From: Arthrobacter sp. efr-133-TYG-118
Lineage (GTDB): Bacteria > Actinomycetota > Actinomycetes > Actinomycetales > Micrococcaceae
Reading direction: 5' to 3'
Assembly: GCF_030209755.1 (NCBI RefSeq)
Contig: NZ_JARVRH010000001.1
Location: 62,001 to 126,000 of the forward strand
DNA length: 64,000 nt
The first letter of the stretch is position 1. Each line of letters starts with the position of its first letter. Positions 1-8,253 of the stretch are shown here, piece after piece. Position numbers and translations under genes: made by a program. The notes below the pieces were generated by a model. It made no database searches and was not told the origin of the DNA. It saw only the letters and a program-made list of their open reading frames with translations.

Positions 1-356
1 AGCAACTGCGGGATGCCGCAGGCGAACTCGATGACCTCCAGGCCGCGGCCGATCTCGCCCTTGGCGTCGTTGAGGACCTTGCCGTGTTCGGCGGTGATCA
101 GGGCCGCGAGTTCGTCCACGTGCGAGGCGACGAGCTCGCGGAACTTGAACAGCACGGAAGTGCGCTTGGCCAGGGAAATGTCGCCCCAGGACGCCGCGGC
201 CTCCTTGGCGATGGCAACCGTCGCGTCCAAATCCGAGCGGTTGGCCAGGCGAAGCTGGGCCGTCACGGCACCCGTGGCCGGGTTGTAGACGGGCTTGGTG
301 CCCGTTCCGCTACCGGCAGCCTCGGCTCCGCTGATGAAGTGGTTGATGATGGTCAT
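1..356 (-). CDS. mmsA: CoA-acylating methylmalonate-semialdehyde dehydrogenase, N-terminal part (runs off left edge)
   Basis: Only the first ~118 residues are in the window. They read as the N-terminus of the aldehyde dehydrogenase superfamily, MmsA/IolA type: INHFISG, then VYNPATGAV, an ALITAEHGK segment and a following GRGLEVIEFA helix. Family members convert malonate or methylmalonate semialdehyde to acetyl- or propionyl-CoA, the last step of inositol and valine breakdown, in the cytoplasm. The ATG overlaps the upstream stop by one base (TAATG), so it is translationally coupled to the Gfo/Idh gene and is the last gene seen of the leftward cluster. The catalytic Cys lies outside the window, so the subfamily rests on N-terminal similarity and context. 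Confidence 0.85.
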   Translation of the reverse strand, partial: MTIINHFISGAEAAGSGTGTKPVYNPATGAVTAQLRLANRSDLDATVAIAKEAAASWGDISLAKRTSVLFKFRELVASHVDELAALITAEHGKVLNDAKGEIGRGLEVIEFACGIPQL

Positions 357-1381
357 TACTGCTCCTGTAGTAGGTGGTGCTCCACGGCATGTACGTCGTT
401 GACATCCCGTGGCAAGCCGGTGGCTAGTGATTCCTGGAGCGCCAGGCGCACAGCCAGGTTCTGTTCGGTCAATTCCCTCTGGACGAGCTCGGGTCCAGAG
501 TTGCGCACCCACGCGCTGAACCGTTCGATTTCAGTCTTGAACGGGTCTTCCCCGATGTCGACGGACTCAGTCCGGCCGTCGCGGAAGGACACCGTAACGC
601 GGGCAATTTCGCCCGGATCCGGGTCGAAGGCCTTGTCCAGGGTGATCTGGCCTTTCGTGCCGATGATCTGGAACGTGTTGGTGCGCGGGCCCTCGAAACC
701 GCAGTCCAGCGTTCCCAGGACGTCCCCGTAGTCCAGGATCGCGGCCATAGTGGTTTCCACCGCGTCCGTGCGGCTTGTGCCTTTGCCGAAGACGGTTTGC
801 GGCGCGCGGCCCATGACCATGTTCATGATGTCGACGGCGTAGCATCCGACGTCGTTGAGCGCACCTCCGTCCATTCCCTGCTGGAGGCGGACCTCGCCTT
901 CGCTTCGGTCCATGACGAAGTGGAAGCGGGCGTGCATGGACACCAACTCGCCGATCTTGCCCGAGTCGATGAACTCACGGACCTTCTGGTGCTGGGGATG
1001 GAAGCGGTACATGAACGCTTCCATAAGGTTCACCCCGTTGCGTTCGCAGGCTTCCAGCACCCGGCGATAATCGTGGGTGTTGGCGACGAGCGGCTTTTCG
1101 CAGAGGATGTCCTTTCCAGCCTCTGCGGCCGCAACAATCCAGTCGGCGTGCAACGAGTTGGGGAAAGGAAGGTAGACGGCTTCGATGCTTGGATCGGCCA
1201 GCAATTCCTCGTGTGAAGAATAGGCGACCGGGATGCCGAAGCGCTCGGCAACTTCGGCTGCCCTTCCGTTCGGGCTGCTGACGGCCGACGCAACCGCGTT
1301 CCGGGCCCGGCTCATGGCTGGCAGGAACCGACCTTGGGCGATCCGTGCCGTGGTCAGCACTCCCCAGCGGACCGCGCTCAT
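356..1381 (-). CDS. Gfo/Idh/MocA family oxidoreductase
   Basis: A 341-aa NAD(P)-dependent sugar or cyclitol dehydrogenase. The N-terminal Rossmann fold begins VRWGVLTTARIAQ. The EKP signature (ILCEKPLVAN) lies near residue 95, followed by the C-terminal substrate domain with MEAFMYRFHPQH and GGALNDVGCYAVD. The latter pattern resembles the D-xylose or dihydrodiol dehydrogenase branch rather than IolG proper, so the substrate is unknown. The start is placed at the ATG giving MSAVRWG, which overlaps the upstream TIM-barrel stop as ATGA; a longer in-frame extension upstream is low-complexity Arg/Pro/Gly read-through. It is one of three Gfo/Idh/MocA genes in this cluster. Confidence 0.9.
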   Translation of the reverse strand: MSAVRWGVLTTARIAQGRFLPAMSRARNAVASAVSSPNGRAAEVAERFGIPVAYSSHEELLADPSIEAVYLPFPNSLHADWIVAAAEAGKDILCEKPLVANTHDYRRVLEACERNGVNLMEAFMYRFHPQHQKVREFIDSGKIGELVSMHARFHFVMDRSEGEVRLQQGMDGGALNDVGCYAVDIMNMVMGRAPQTVFGKGTSRTDAVETTMAAILDYGDVLGTLDCGFEGPRTNTFQIIGTKGQITLDKAFDPDPGEIARVTVSFRDGRTESVDIGEDPFKTEIERFSAWVRNSGPELVQRELTEQNLAVRLALQESLATGLPRDVNDVHAVEHHLLQEQ

Positions 1382-2265
1382 CGGTTGATTTCCGTTTCGA
1401 GTTGACGCAGGAAGGCCACGGACTGACGGACATCCCGGACCGGGCCGTCGTCGGTAGGTTCGGCTTCGAGGATGGTGTCCTGCTCCATAGTGAACCAGCC
1501 CTCGTACCCGGCGCCCAGCAGGTCGCGGACGATTCCGGCGATGCCGACGTCGCCTTGTCCCAACGGCACGTACATGCCTGATTTGACGCCGTCCGTGTAG
1601 GAAATTTCGCCGGCCTGGACACGCTGCGCGACGGCCTTGCGCACGTCCTTCAGGTGGGTGTGGCCGATTCGTGAGGCGTAGTCGCGAACCAGAAGGGCCG
1701 GGTCGGTTCCGCCGATCAGCAGGTGGCCCGTGTCCAGGCACAGGTTTGCGGCGGTGTCGTTCAGGACCCGGTTCACGTCCGAGGTGCTTTCGATCATGGT
1801 TCCGACGTGCGGATGGACCACTGCCTGGATGCCCTTGTCCGCGGCTGCCTTGACCACTGCGTCAAGGTTCCTGCCGAACAATTCCCAGCCTTCGGCGTCG
1901 AGCTCGTGGCGCTGATCGTAACCTGCAACGCCGGTCTCCGCCGCGAGGACCATGACGCTGGCCCCGGCAGCTTCGTACGCATCCAGCTCAGCCGCTACGA
2001 CGTCCAAGGGGTTCTTGGACGAATCGTGCAGGATGACGGGGAAGAATCCGCCGATCGCCCGGAGGTTGTGGCGCTTCAGCACTTCCGCGCGCTGGGCAGC
2101 CTCTTCAGGGAGGAACCCCGCGGGGCCGAACTCGGTGGCGCTGATGCCCAGCGCCGTCATTTCCGACAGGACCCGGTCCGCCTCGAGCTGATGGCCCCAT
2201 CCGGGGACTTCACAGACGCCCCAGGAAATGGGTGCTGCGGCAAGGCGCTTGGTGATGGTGCTCAA
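1378..2265 (-). CDS. iolE: IolE-like sugar isomerase/dehydratase (xylose isomerase-like TIM barrel)
   Basis: A 295-aa protein of the AP-endonuclease-2/xylose-isomerase TIM-barrel superfamily. It opens with RLAAAPISWGVCEVPGWG and carries barrel-strand motifs typical of the family, including HPHVGTMIES, LCLDTGHLLIGG and HTHLKDV, which supply metal-binding His, Asp and Glu. IolE members dehydrate scyllo-inosose in inositol catabolism and IolI members isomerise it; sequence alone does not separate the two, and context favours an inositol-type role. The start is a TTG (2265-2263) preceded by GGAGG at 6-nt spacing, and it overlaps the SDR stop in a TTGA arrangement. The 3' end overlaps the next gene as ATGA. 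Confidence 0.85.
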   Translation of the reverse strand: MSTITKRLAAAPISWGVCEVPGWGHQLEADRVLSEMTALGISATEFGPAGFLPEEAAQRAEVLKRHNLRAIGGFFPVILHDSSKNPLDVVAAELDAYEAAGASVMVLAAETGVAGYDQRHELDAEGWELFGRNLDAVVKAAADKGIQAVVHPHVGTMIESTSDVNRVLNDTAANLCLDTGHLLIGGTDPALLVRDYASRIGHTHLKDVRKAVAQRVQAGEISYTDGVKSGMYVPLGQGDVGIAGIVRDLLGAGYEGWFTMEQDTILEAEPTDDGPVRDVRQSVAFLRQLETEINR

Positions 2266-3041
2266 TCTGATCCTCCGTATACGTTCTGGTCCCAGTCGAT
2301 GACCGAACCTGTGACAACACCGCTCCGGTCGGAGAGGAGAAAGACAATGAATTCGGCGATCTCGTCCACTTGTCCGAGCTTTCCCATGGGGACGGACGCG
2401 TTGGCTTTCTCCAGCCAGTCGTCCCCTGCGCCGTGGAATTTCTTCTGGGTCTCGGCTTCGCCGTCCGTGGCGGTCCAGCCGATGTCGAGCCCGTTGATGC
2501 GGATCTTGTCCCAACGGTGCGCATGTGCGGCGTTGCGGGTTGCCCCGGCCAGGCCGGCCTTGGCTGCCACATACGGCGCCAAGTACGGCTGCCCGCCGAG
2601 TTCGGCGATGGAGATGACGTTCACAATGCTTCCTGGCACACCCCTGCTACAAAGATGCTTGATCGTTTCGGCCATGATGAAGAACGGCGATTTCAGGTTC
2701 ACCGCGATGTGCGCGTCGAAGAGCTCGGGCGTGGTGTCCAGCATGGTGCCGCGGGTGGTCAGGCCGGCCGCATTGACCGCGCAGTCGAGTTGTCCGAAGA
2801 CGTTGATCGTCTCGAGCACCGAGTTACGGGCCTGTTCGACGTCGGCAAGATCGGTCTTGATGAACCGGGTCTCGACGCCCGATGCCGTGATCTCCGCAGC
2901 GAGTCGTTCACCCGAGTCCGCGTTCCGGCCTGTGACGGCGATGCCGGCCGCACCTTCGGCCGCCGCACGTTTCGCGACTCCGGCGCCCAACCCCTGGGTG
3001 CCTCCGCTGATCAGGATGACTTTGTCCTGGAGAAGTGGCAT
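2262..3041 (-). CDS. SDR family oxidoreductase
   Basis: A 259-aa classical short-chain dehydrogenase/reductase. The NAD(P)-binding glycine motif is GGTQGLGAGVAK near residue 14, followed by NAAG near residue 90, a VNVISIAEL serine segment and the catalytic YVAAK motif. Length is typical. The predicted start MPLLQDKV lies two bases after the stop of the preceding iolG-like gene, with only a weak ribosome-binding site, which fits coupling. SDRs in inositol-type clusters commonly oxidise polyol or keto-inositol intermediates; the substrate here is not readable from sequence. The 3' end overlaps the TTG start of the IolE-like gene. Confidence 0.9.
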   Translation of the reverse strand: MPLLQDKVILISGGTQGLGAGVAKRAAAEGAAGIAVTGRNADSGERLAAEITASGVETRFIKTDLADVEQARNSVLETINVFGQLDCAVNAAGLTTRGTMLDTTPELFDAHIAVNLKSPFFIMAETIKHLCSRGVPGSIVNVISIAELGGQPYLAPYVAAKAGLAGATRNAAHAHRWDKIRINGLDIGWTATDGEAETQKKFHGAGDDWLEKANASVPMGKLGQVDEIAEFIVFLLSDRSGVVTGSVIDWDQNVYGGSD

Positions 3042-3043
3042 GG

Positions 3044-4075
3044 TTACATCTGCCCGATCTTGACCGAATTTTCGACCCTGACGGCGCGGCCGGAGCGGGC
3101 GGACTCCTCGGCGGCGTTGGCCAGGGCGAGTGCCTGCAGGCCGTCGTCGAATCCCGGACTGCAAGCAGAGCCTGAGCGGATGGCCTTGGCGAAGCTGTCC
3201 AATTCGTTCCGGTAGGCCGCGGCGTAACGCTCCAGGAAGAACGGCAGGTAGGCATCGGACTCTTCGGTGCCCGCGGCGCCGTACTTGCGCACCGTCGTCG
3301 GGGTGACGTTGCCTGCGCTGAGCATCCCGTCGCTGCCGAAGGCTTCCAGGCGCTGGTCGTGGCCGAAGGCGCTGTGGCGGGAGTTGGTGATGGTGACGAG
3401 TTCGCCGTCACGGCCCTTGAGGGTGATGACCACCGAGTCGAAGTCCCCGGCTTCCTCAATGTAGTCGCAGAACAGGTTGGCGCCGGTGGCCGAAACTTCG
3501 ATGATGTCAGGGACGAAGAACCTGGCCATGTCGAGGTCGTGGATGCTCTGGTCCCGGAAGATCCCGCCGGAGGTGGCGATGTAGGCGGCGGGCGCGGGTG
3601 CGGGATCGCGGCTGATGATGGTCAGCTGTTCGAGGCGGCCGATTTCTCCCGCTGCGACGCGCGACTGGATGGCCGCGAAGTGTGGATCGAAGCGCCGGTT
3701 GAACCCGAGCATGAGGGGTGTGTTGTTGCCCTTGATCGAGTCGCGGCAAGCGAGCGCGCGTTCGATGTCGAGGTCGATCGGCTTTTCGCAGAGGGCCGCC
3801 ACGCCTTGCGCCATGGCGCGCGAGATCAGGTCCACGTGCGTGCTGGTCGGCGAGCCGATCACGACGGCGTCAAGGTCACCGTTCGCGAAAACCTCGTCGG
3901 CTGACTCGACGGCGACAGCGCCGGTCCCGGCCGCCAACGTGCGGGCTCCTTCAATGAAGGGGTCGGCGATCCAAGCCAATTCCAGGTCCGGGTGGTCGGC
4001 GATGTTCCGGGCGTGGACTTGCCCGATACGGCCGGATCCGAACAACGCAACTTTGAGGGGTCGATCAGTGGACAT
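3044..4075 (-). CDS. iolG: inositol 2-dehydrogenase-like Gfo/Idh/MocA oxidoreductase
   Basis: A 343-aa cytoplasmic NAD-dependent dehydrogenase. Features are the Rossmann motif ALFGSGRIGQVHARN at the N-terminus, ALCEKPID near residue 97 with the conserved Lys, GFNRRFDPHF, and the IHDLDMARFF segment with the His/Asp pair characteristic of inositol dehydrogenases. IolG oxidises myo-inositol to scyllo-inosose, the entry reaction of the pathway. Of the three Gfo/Idh/MocA genes here this is the closest to IolG. The ATG is preceded by GAAAGGA. It sits 92 bp downstream of the hydroxyacid dehydrogenase and leads the tight run iolG-SDR-iolE-Gfo/Idh-mmsA. Confidence 0.9.
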   Translation of the reverse strand: MSTDRPLKVALFGSGRIGQVHARNIADHPDLELAWIADPFIEGARTLAAGTGAVAVESADEVFANGDLDAVVIGSPTSTHVDLISRAMAQGVAALCEKPIDLDIERALACRDSIKGNNTPLMLGFNRRFDPHFAAIQSRVAAGEIGRLEQLTIISRDPAPAPAAYIATSGGIFRDQSIHDLDMARFFVPDIIEVSATGANLFCDYIEEAGDFDSVVITLKGRDGELVTITNSRHSAFGHDQRLEAFGSDGMLSAGNVTPTTVRKYGAAGTEESDAYLPFFLERYAAAYRNELDSFAKAIRSGSACSPGFDDGLQALALANAAEESARSGRAVRVENSVKIGQM

Positions 4076-4167
4076 GTGGAGGGGTCCTTTCTAAGGGGCT
4101 GCCCGGAGAAGGCTGGGCTTGGGTTGGTTTTGGCGGTTTGACGGGGACCTGCCCAACTTTGGACGGG

Positions 4168-5100
4168 TCATGGTGCTGCCACCGCGGCGGGGGTGCGGCC
4201 AGCGAGGACGTCAACCGCGCCTTGGGCGGCATCCCTGACCGTGTGGGCCATGCCTTGACGGGTGAATCCCATCAGGTGCGGAGTCAGCACGACGTTTTCC
4301 TGATCGAACAATGGGTGGTGGGCGGGTGGCTCGGGATCGTACACATCCAGCCCGAGCCCGGAAAGATGGCCGGACTGCAGTGCCTCGTGGACGGCGTCGA
4401 GCTCGACGAGGCCTCCGCGGCTGCAGTTGACGAGGATCGCTCCGGGCTTCATGGCCTTGAGCCGGTCCGCGTTGATGAGGTTGTGGTTTTCCGGTGTCAG
4501 GGGCGCGTGGAGGGTGACGAAGTCGCTGCCTGCAAGGAGCTCCTCCACGGTGTCACAGCGGATCTCGGCGGGGATTTCGGCGAAAGGATCGTAGGCCAGG
4601 ACCTTCAGCTCGAAGGCCTCGGCGATACGCGCGACCCGGCGGCCGATGCGGCCGTAGCCGATGATGCCGAGCGTGAATCCCTCGAGGTCTCCGACGCCGA
4701 CGGCGGCACGCTGCTCCCAGCGTCCCTCGCGGACCAGCGCGGTCAGTGGAGAGAGCTTCTTGACGAGCGCAAGCAGGTGGGCGAACACGCCTTCGGCCAC
4801 CGAGGCGGTGTTGCTTCCGGGCGTGATGACCACCGGGATTCCGCGTCGGCTGGCTTCGGCGACGTCCACAAGGTCGGTTCCGACGCCGGTCCTGGCGATG
4901 ACTTTGAGGGCGGGCATGCGGTCCAACAGTTCCCGGTCCACGCGGTAGGCAGCCCTGACGATCGCGGCATCGGCGTTGGCAAGGTCCTCGTCGGTGGGGT
5001 CCTGGATGAGCCTCTGGTGTTCGGAGAGAAGCGGTTCCACGAGGTCTGGCTCGACACTGCCGAGAGCGACAAAGATTTGGGGTGTGGTTATGGAAGCCAT
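4168..5100 (-). CDS. D-isomer-specific 2-hydroxyacid dehydrogenase
   Basis: A 310-aa member of the D-2-hydroxyacid dehydrogenase family (SerA/phosphoglycerate dehydrogenase-like). It has a catalytic-domain segment ARTGVGTDLVDV, the NAD-binding motif GIIGYGRIGRRVAR, a LVNCSRGGLVE segment bearing the Arg, and LTPHLMGFT with the catalytic His. Members reduce a 2-keto acid or oxidise a D-2-hydroxyacid with NAD(P)H. I take ATG 5100 (MASITTPQ) as start because AAGGA lies 5 nt upstream; the in-frame ATG six bases earlier would be too close to that site. Its presence in a polyol cluster suggests a 2-keto or 2-hydroxy acid intermediate, but the substrate is not known. Confidence 0.88.
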   Translation of the reverse strand: MASITTPQIFVALGSVEPDLVEPLLSEHQRLIQDPTDEDLANADAAIVRAAYRVDRELLDRMPALKVIARTGVGTDLVDVAEASRRGIPVVITPGSNTASVAEGVFAHLLALVKKLSPLTALVREGRWEQRAAVGVGDLEGFTLGIIGYGRIGRRVARIAEAFELKVLAYDPFAEIPAEIRCDTVEELLAGSDFVTLHAPLTPENHNLINADRLKAMKPGAILVNCSRGGLVELDAVHEALQSGHLSGLGLDVYDPEPPAHHPLFDQENVVLTPHLMGFTRQGMAHTVRDAAQGAVDVLAGRTPAAVAAP

Positions 5101-5189
5101 CGTCATCCTTGAAGATGTGGGTATGGGATTGCGCCGAAAATTGCGCTGTTATCGGTGTTGCTGGAGGCGTTTCTAGAGGCCTGTGTGTT

Positions 5190-6206
5190 CTAAAGGCCCA
5201 GGAGGCTGGATTTCCGCACGACCAAATGGGGCATGACGGAATGGTGGACGAACCCGCTGCCTTCACCATGGATGCGTTCCAGGAGGGTTTTGGCCCCCGT
5301 GACGCCAATGGTGGAGCTGTCCGGATCGACAGTGGTCAGTCCCAGGCGCGGCATGGCGCCCAGCGCGATGTTGTCATAACCGGTGACGGCTATTTCGACG
5401 CCGCGTTCGTCGGCGGCTGTCATGGCACCAAAAGCGGCGAGGTCGTTGATGCAGGCCAGCGCGGTGGGGCGCTGATGCTCGGAGCGGGAGCCCATGGCCC
5501 TTTGGGCGGCCACATAGCCGGACTCCTGGAAGAAGTCGGCATCGACCACGCGGATATAGCGGGCCAACCCGTGCTCTTCCATTGCTGCCGAATACCCGTC
5601 CACGCGTTCCCGGCCAACCGAGCCACCAAGGCCGCCGAGGTGCACGATGTTTTCGTGTCCCTGGGCGATCAAGTGCTCAACAACCATGGACATGCCAAGG
5701 GCATCGTCGCTTCGGACGATATCGGCCGTGTCGATGTAGTCCGGTCCCCCGCCGGCAAAGACCACAGCCCCGCCGGAAACGGCACGGTTGAACGGTGCCT
5801 TGTCAGGCACCGTTCCGACGACGAGCAGACCCGCGACCCGCAAGTCCCGGAAGGCCTGGAGGATGGACTGGTCCACTCCCCTGCCCGCCGCCGTGACCGC
5901 ACTGAAGAGGACGGTGTGCCCGGCCTCTTCAAGTACGGTCCGTGCGGCGTCGGCGACGTCAAAGGCCCACGGGTTATGCATATCGCTGACCAGCACACCG
6001 ATGGTTCCGCTGTCCCGTGTTGCCAGGGACCGGGCTGCGAGGTTCAACTCGAAGCCCATCTCTTCGACAGCCTTGAGCACCCGCTGGCGGCGTTCGTCAC
6101 TGACGCGCGGTGAGTCGCGCAGCACGAGTGAGACCAACGACTTGGAAACGCCGGCGCGTTCGGCCACGTCCATGATCGTTGGCCGCCGGGCGGATGGAGG
6201 TGCCAT
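5190..6206 (-). CDS. LacI-family transcriptional regulator
   Basis: A 338-aa repressor. The N-terminal helix-turn-helix is PTIMDVAERAGVSKSLVSLVL with the hinge helix NLAARSLATRDS, followed by the periplasmic-binding-protein-like effector domain (TIGVLVSDMHNPW, TGYDNIALGAMPRLGLTTV). LacI proteins bind palindromic operators as dimers and are usually released by a sugar or cyclitol inducer. The gene lies inside the cluster it probably controls, 2 bp downstream of a Gfo/Idh gene. The likely targets are the TGGAACGCTCCA-type sites at 14861-14872 and 14903-14914 upstream of the ABC transporter, which is inference from site shape and context. Start MAPPSARRP is chosen; a longer N-terminus is possible. 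Confidence 0.92.
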   Translation of the reverse strand: MAPPSARRPTIMDVAERAGVSKSLVSLVLRDSPRVSDERRQRVLKAVEEMGFELNLAARSLATRDSGTIGVLVSDMHNPWAFDVADAARTVLEEAGHTVLFSAVTAAGRGVDQSILQAFRDLRVAGLLVVGTVPDKAPFNRAVSGGAVVFAGGGPDYIDTADIVRSDDALGMSMVVEHLIAQGHENIVHLGGLGGSVGRERVDGYSAAMEEHGLARYIRVVDADFFQESGYVAAQRAMGSRSEHQRPTALACINDLAAFGAMTAADERGVEIAVTGYDNIALGAMPRLGLTTVDPDSSTIGVTGAKTLLERIHGEGSGFVHHSVMPHLVVRKSSLLGL

Positions 6207-6208
6207 GG

Positions 6209-7420
6209 TTACGCCCGCGCTGCCGTGGTGCCGTGGATTTCCTCGATCTTCTGCCATTGACCGGACAGCGACGACGCTTCAGCAGCGCTGACAATTGCGG
6301 CAGCGGAGGCAGCATCGTGGATGTTGGAGTTTTCCTGTACTCCTCCAGTGACGGCGACGAGGAACTTCTTGGCTTCGATGACCTTAAGGTCGTCAAAGCC
6401 CATGCTGTTGCCGGGACCCGGCTGGAAGTGTGCGTAGTCGCCGTGGCGGGGGCTGGCGTTGACCGTGGTGTAGCCCTGCTCGTCGTTGTTGCGGCCCAGG
6501 CAGACCTTGAGTTCGTTCATGCGCTCGAAGTCCCATTTGAGCGAGCCTTCGGTCCCGTACACCTCAATCTGGTAACCGCATTCGGGTCCAACGGCAACGC
6601 GCGAGGATTCGATGGTGCCGACGGCGCCTGCCCCGCGGGCGGACGGGCCGAAGCGGACCAGCGCTGCAGCGTAGTCCTCATTCTCGACCTCTCCCATTTC
6701 ACCGTTTTCGATCACCGCGAAGTGCGTCCCCGACCCCATCGCCAGCTTGGGTCGCTGCGTGTAGACCGTGCTTGTGAGCGCGGTTACCTCGGCGATGGGC
6801 CCAACTACATATTGGCACAGGTCCGTTGCATGGCTGAACAGGTCCGCCAGCACGCCGGTGCCGGCTAGTTTCCGGTCGAAGCGCCAGGACAGGGCGCCAT
6901 TGGGCTCCGACGCGTACCCGGAGAAAAACACCGCACGGACGTTGGTGATACGGCCGAGGCGCCCGTCCGCAATGAGCTTCCTGGCGTGCTCTACCGCGGG
7001 GGCATGCCGGTAGTTGTAGCCGATGGAGGTCACGACGCCGGCCTCCACAGCGGCTTCCTGCACGGCTGTGGTTTCTTCGTAGCCACGCCCAACAGGCTTT
7101 TCGATCCAGAAGTGCTTGCCGGCTTTGGCCGCTGCGATGCCGATTTCGGCATGCAGGAAGTTGGGGGCGCAGATCGAAACGACGTCCACGTCCGGGTGGT
7201 TCAGGACATCGTGGTAGTCCGTGGTTCCTTCCGCGAAGCCGAGGACATCGCGGGCGTAGTCCACCCGGTCTGGTGCCGTGTCCGCCGCGATGACCAGCTT
7301 GGTGGTCAAGCCAAGCTCCGGGTAGGCGTATGGGACCGTCTGATAGGCGCGCGAGTGGAGCTTGCCCATCCATCCGACGCTGATAAGGCCTACACCGACT
7401 GTGCGGGATTCTTGGCTCAC
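6209..7420 (-). CDS. Gfo/Idh/MocA family oxidoreductase
   Basis: A 403-aa dehydrogenase, longer than the other two Gfo/Idh/MocA proteins in the cluster. The Rossmann segment is GVGLISVGWMGKLHSRAY, then HFWIEKPVGR near residue 105, GYNYRHAPAVEHA, and GTGVLADLFSHATDLCQYV with a catalytic-type His. The C-terminal half carries the family beta-sheet domain. The start codon is GTG at 7420-7418, with GAAAGG upstream. It lies 29 bp after the HpcH aldolase gene and 2 bp before the LacI start, so it is in the same operon. The substrate is unknown; homologues act on inositols, sugars and aldosyl derivatives. Confidence 0.88.
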   Translation of the reverse strand: MSQESRTVGVGLISVGWMGKLHSRAYQTVPYAYPELGLTTKLVIAADTAPDRVDYARDVLGFAEGTTDYHDVLNHPDVDVVSICAPNFLHAEIGIAAAKAGKHFWIEKPVGRGYEETTAVQEAAVEAGVVTSIGYNYRHAPAVEHARKLIADGRLGRITNVRAVFFSGYASEPNGALSWRFDRKLAGTGVLADLFSHATDLCQYVVGPIAEVTALTSTVYTQRPKLAMGSGTHFAVIENGEMGEVENEDYAAALVRFGPSARGAGAVGTIESSRVAVGPECGYQIEVYGTEGSLKWDFERMNELKVCLGRNNDEQGYTTVNASPRHGDYAHFQPGPGNSMGFDDLKVIEAKKFLVAVTGGVQENSNIHDAASAAAIVSAAEASSLSGQWQKIEEIHGTTAARA

Positions 7421-7449
7421 GTTATTGCCTTTCTCGTTGAAAATTCTTG

Positions 7450-8253
7450 TCAGTTGCGGGCGGTGTCAAAAGCGTCGCGGAACGCCGCCGCCATGATGGT
7501 GGAGTCCGAACCGATGGCCACAAACCGGAAGCCTTGGCGGACGTACTTGGCCGCCGCCATGCCGTCCACCGCGAGGATCCCGGCCGCTTTGTTATGCAGT
7601 TGCGCGGCAGCGACCACCCGTTGCAATGCGTCCTGGAAGGCACTGCTATCCAGTTGCATCGGCACACCCAGGGCGAAGGACATGTCCATCGGTCCGACGA
7701 AGAGGACATCCACGCCGTCCTGCGCCGCGATCTCCTCCACGTGCTCCAGTGCGTCGAGGGTTTCGATCTGGATGATTCCCACGGTTAACTGCTGGTCCGC
7801 GCTCAACGGAGCCTTGTCCATGCCCCAGCGGCAGGAGCGGTTGTACGTTGCCACTCCGCGGTCGCCGTAGGGCGGATAAAGCATGTGCTTCACGGTTTGA
7901 CTGGCTTCTTCAACGGAGTTCAGTCGGGGCACCATGATGCCTGCCGCGCCTTGATCCAGCACGCGACCGATGCGGATGCGCTCGGCGCTTTCCACGCGAA
8001 CAAGGGTGGGGACACCGTAGCTTCCGGCCGCAAGGACACCATCGCGCACGGCATCTTCACCGCCGGAGCCGTGCTCAAGATCGATCAGCACCCAGTCCGC
8101 GCCGGCAGCGGCGCACACTTCCACCGCGGTTGCCGAAGCCATTCCGACGAAGGTTCCCACTGTGACTTCTCCGGCGGCCAAGCGGCGCCGCAGCTCACCG
8201 CCGTCGAGCGGTCCGCCGTCGTGGTTTCCACTGCTCACTGATGAGGTGCTCAT
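7450..8253 (-). CDS. HpcH/HpaI family aldolase (2-keto-3-deoxy acid aldolase type)
   Basis: A 267-aa class II pyruvate-type aldolase. Motifs are VLIDLEHGSGGED near residue 50, the GIMVPRLNSVEEA phosphate/substrate loop, GIIQIETLDALEH with a metal-binding Glu, and VGPMDMSFALG with the metal-binding Asp. The family retro-aldol cleaves 4-hydroxy-2-keto acids to pyruvate and an aldehyde, with a divalent metal. The start MSTSSVSSG overlaps the iolD stop as ATGA, so the two are coupled. The combination with an aldehyde dehydrogenase and a hydroxyacid dehydrogenase suggests that the pathway yields pyruvate plus an aldehyde. That differs from the standard IolJ aldolase step and is inference. Confidence 0.88.
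   Translation of the reverse strand: MSTSSVSSGNHDGGPLDGGELRRRLAAGEVTVGTFVGMASATAVEVCAAAGADWVLIDLEHGSGGEDAVRDGVLAAGSYGVPTLVRVESAERIRIGRVLDQGAAGIMVPRLNSVEEASQTVKHMLYPPYGDRGVATYNRSCRWGMDKAPLSADQQLTVGIIQIETLDALEHVEEIAAQDGVDVLFVGPMDMSFALGVPMQLDSSAFQDALQRVVAAAQLHNKAAGILAVDGMAAAKYVRQGFRFVAIGSDSTIMAAAFRDAFDTARN

Noticed and set aside
1723..3063. 446-codon plus-strand frame across the IolE-like and SDR genes
   Set aside because: No start signal or domain; the opposite strand carries two enzymes with clear motifs and coupled starts.
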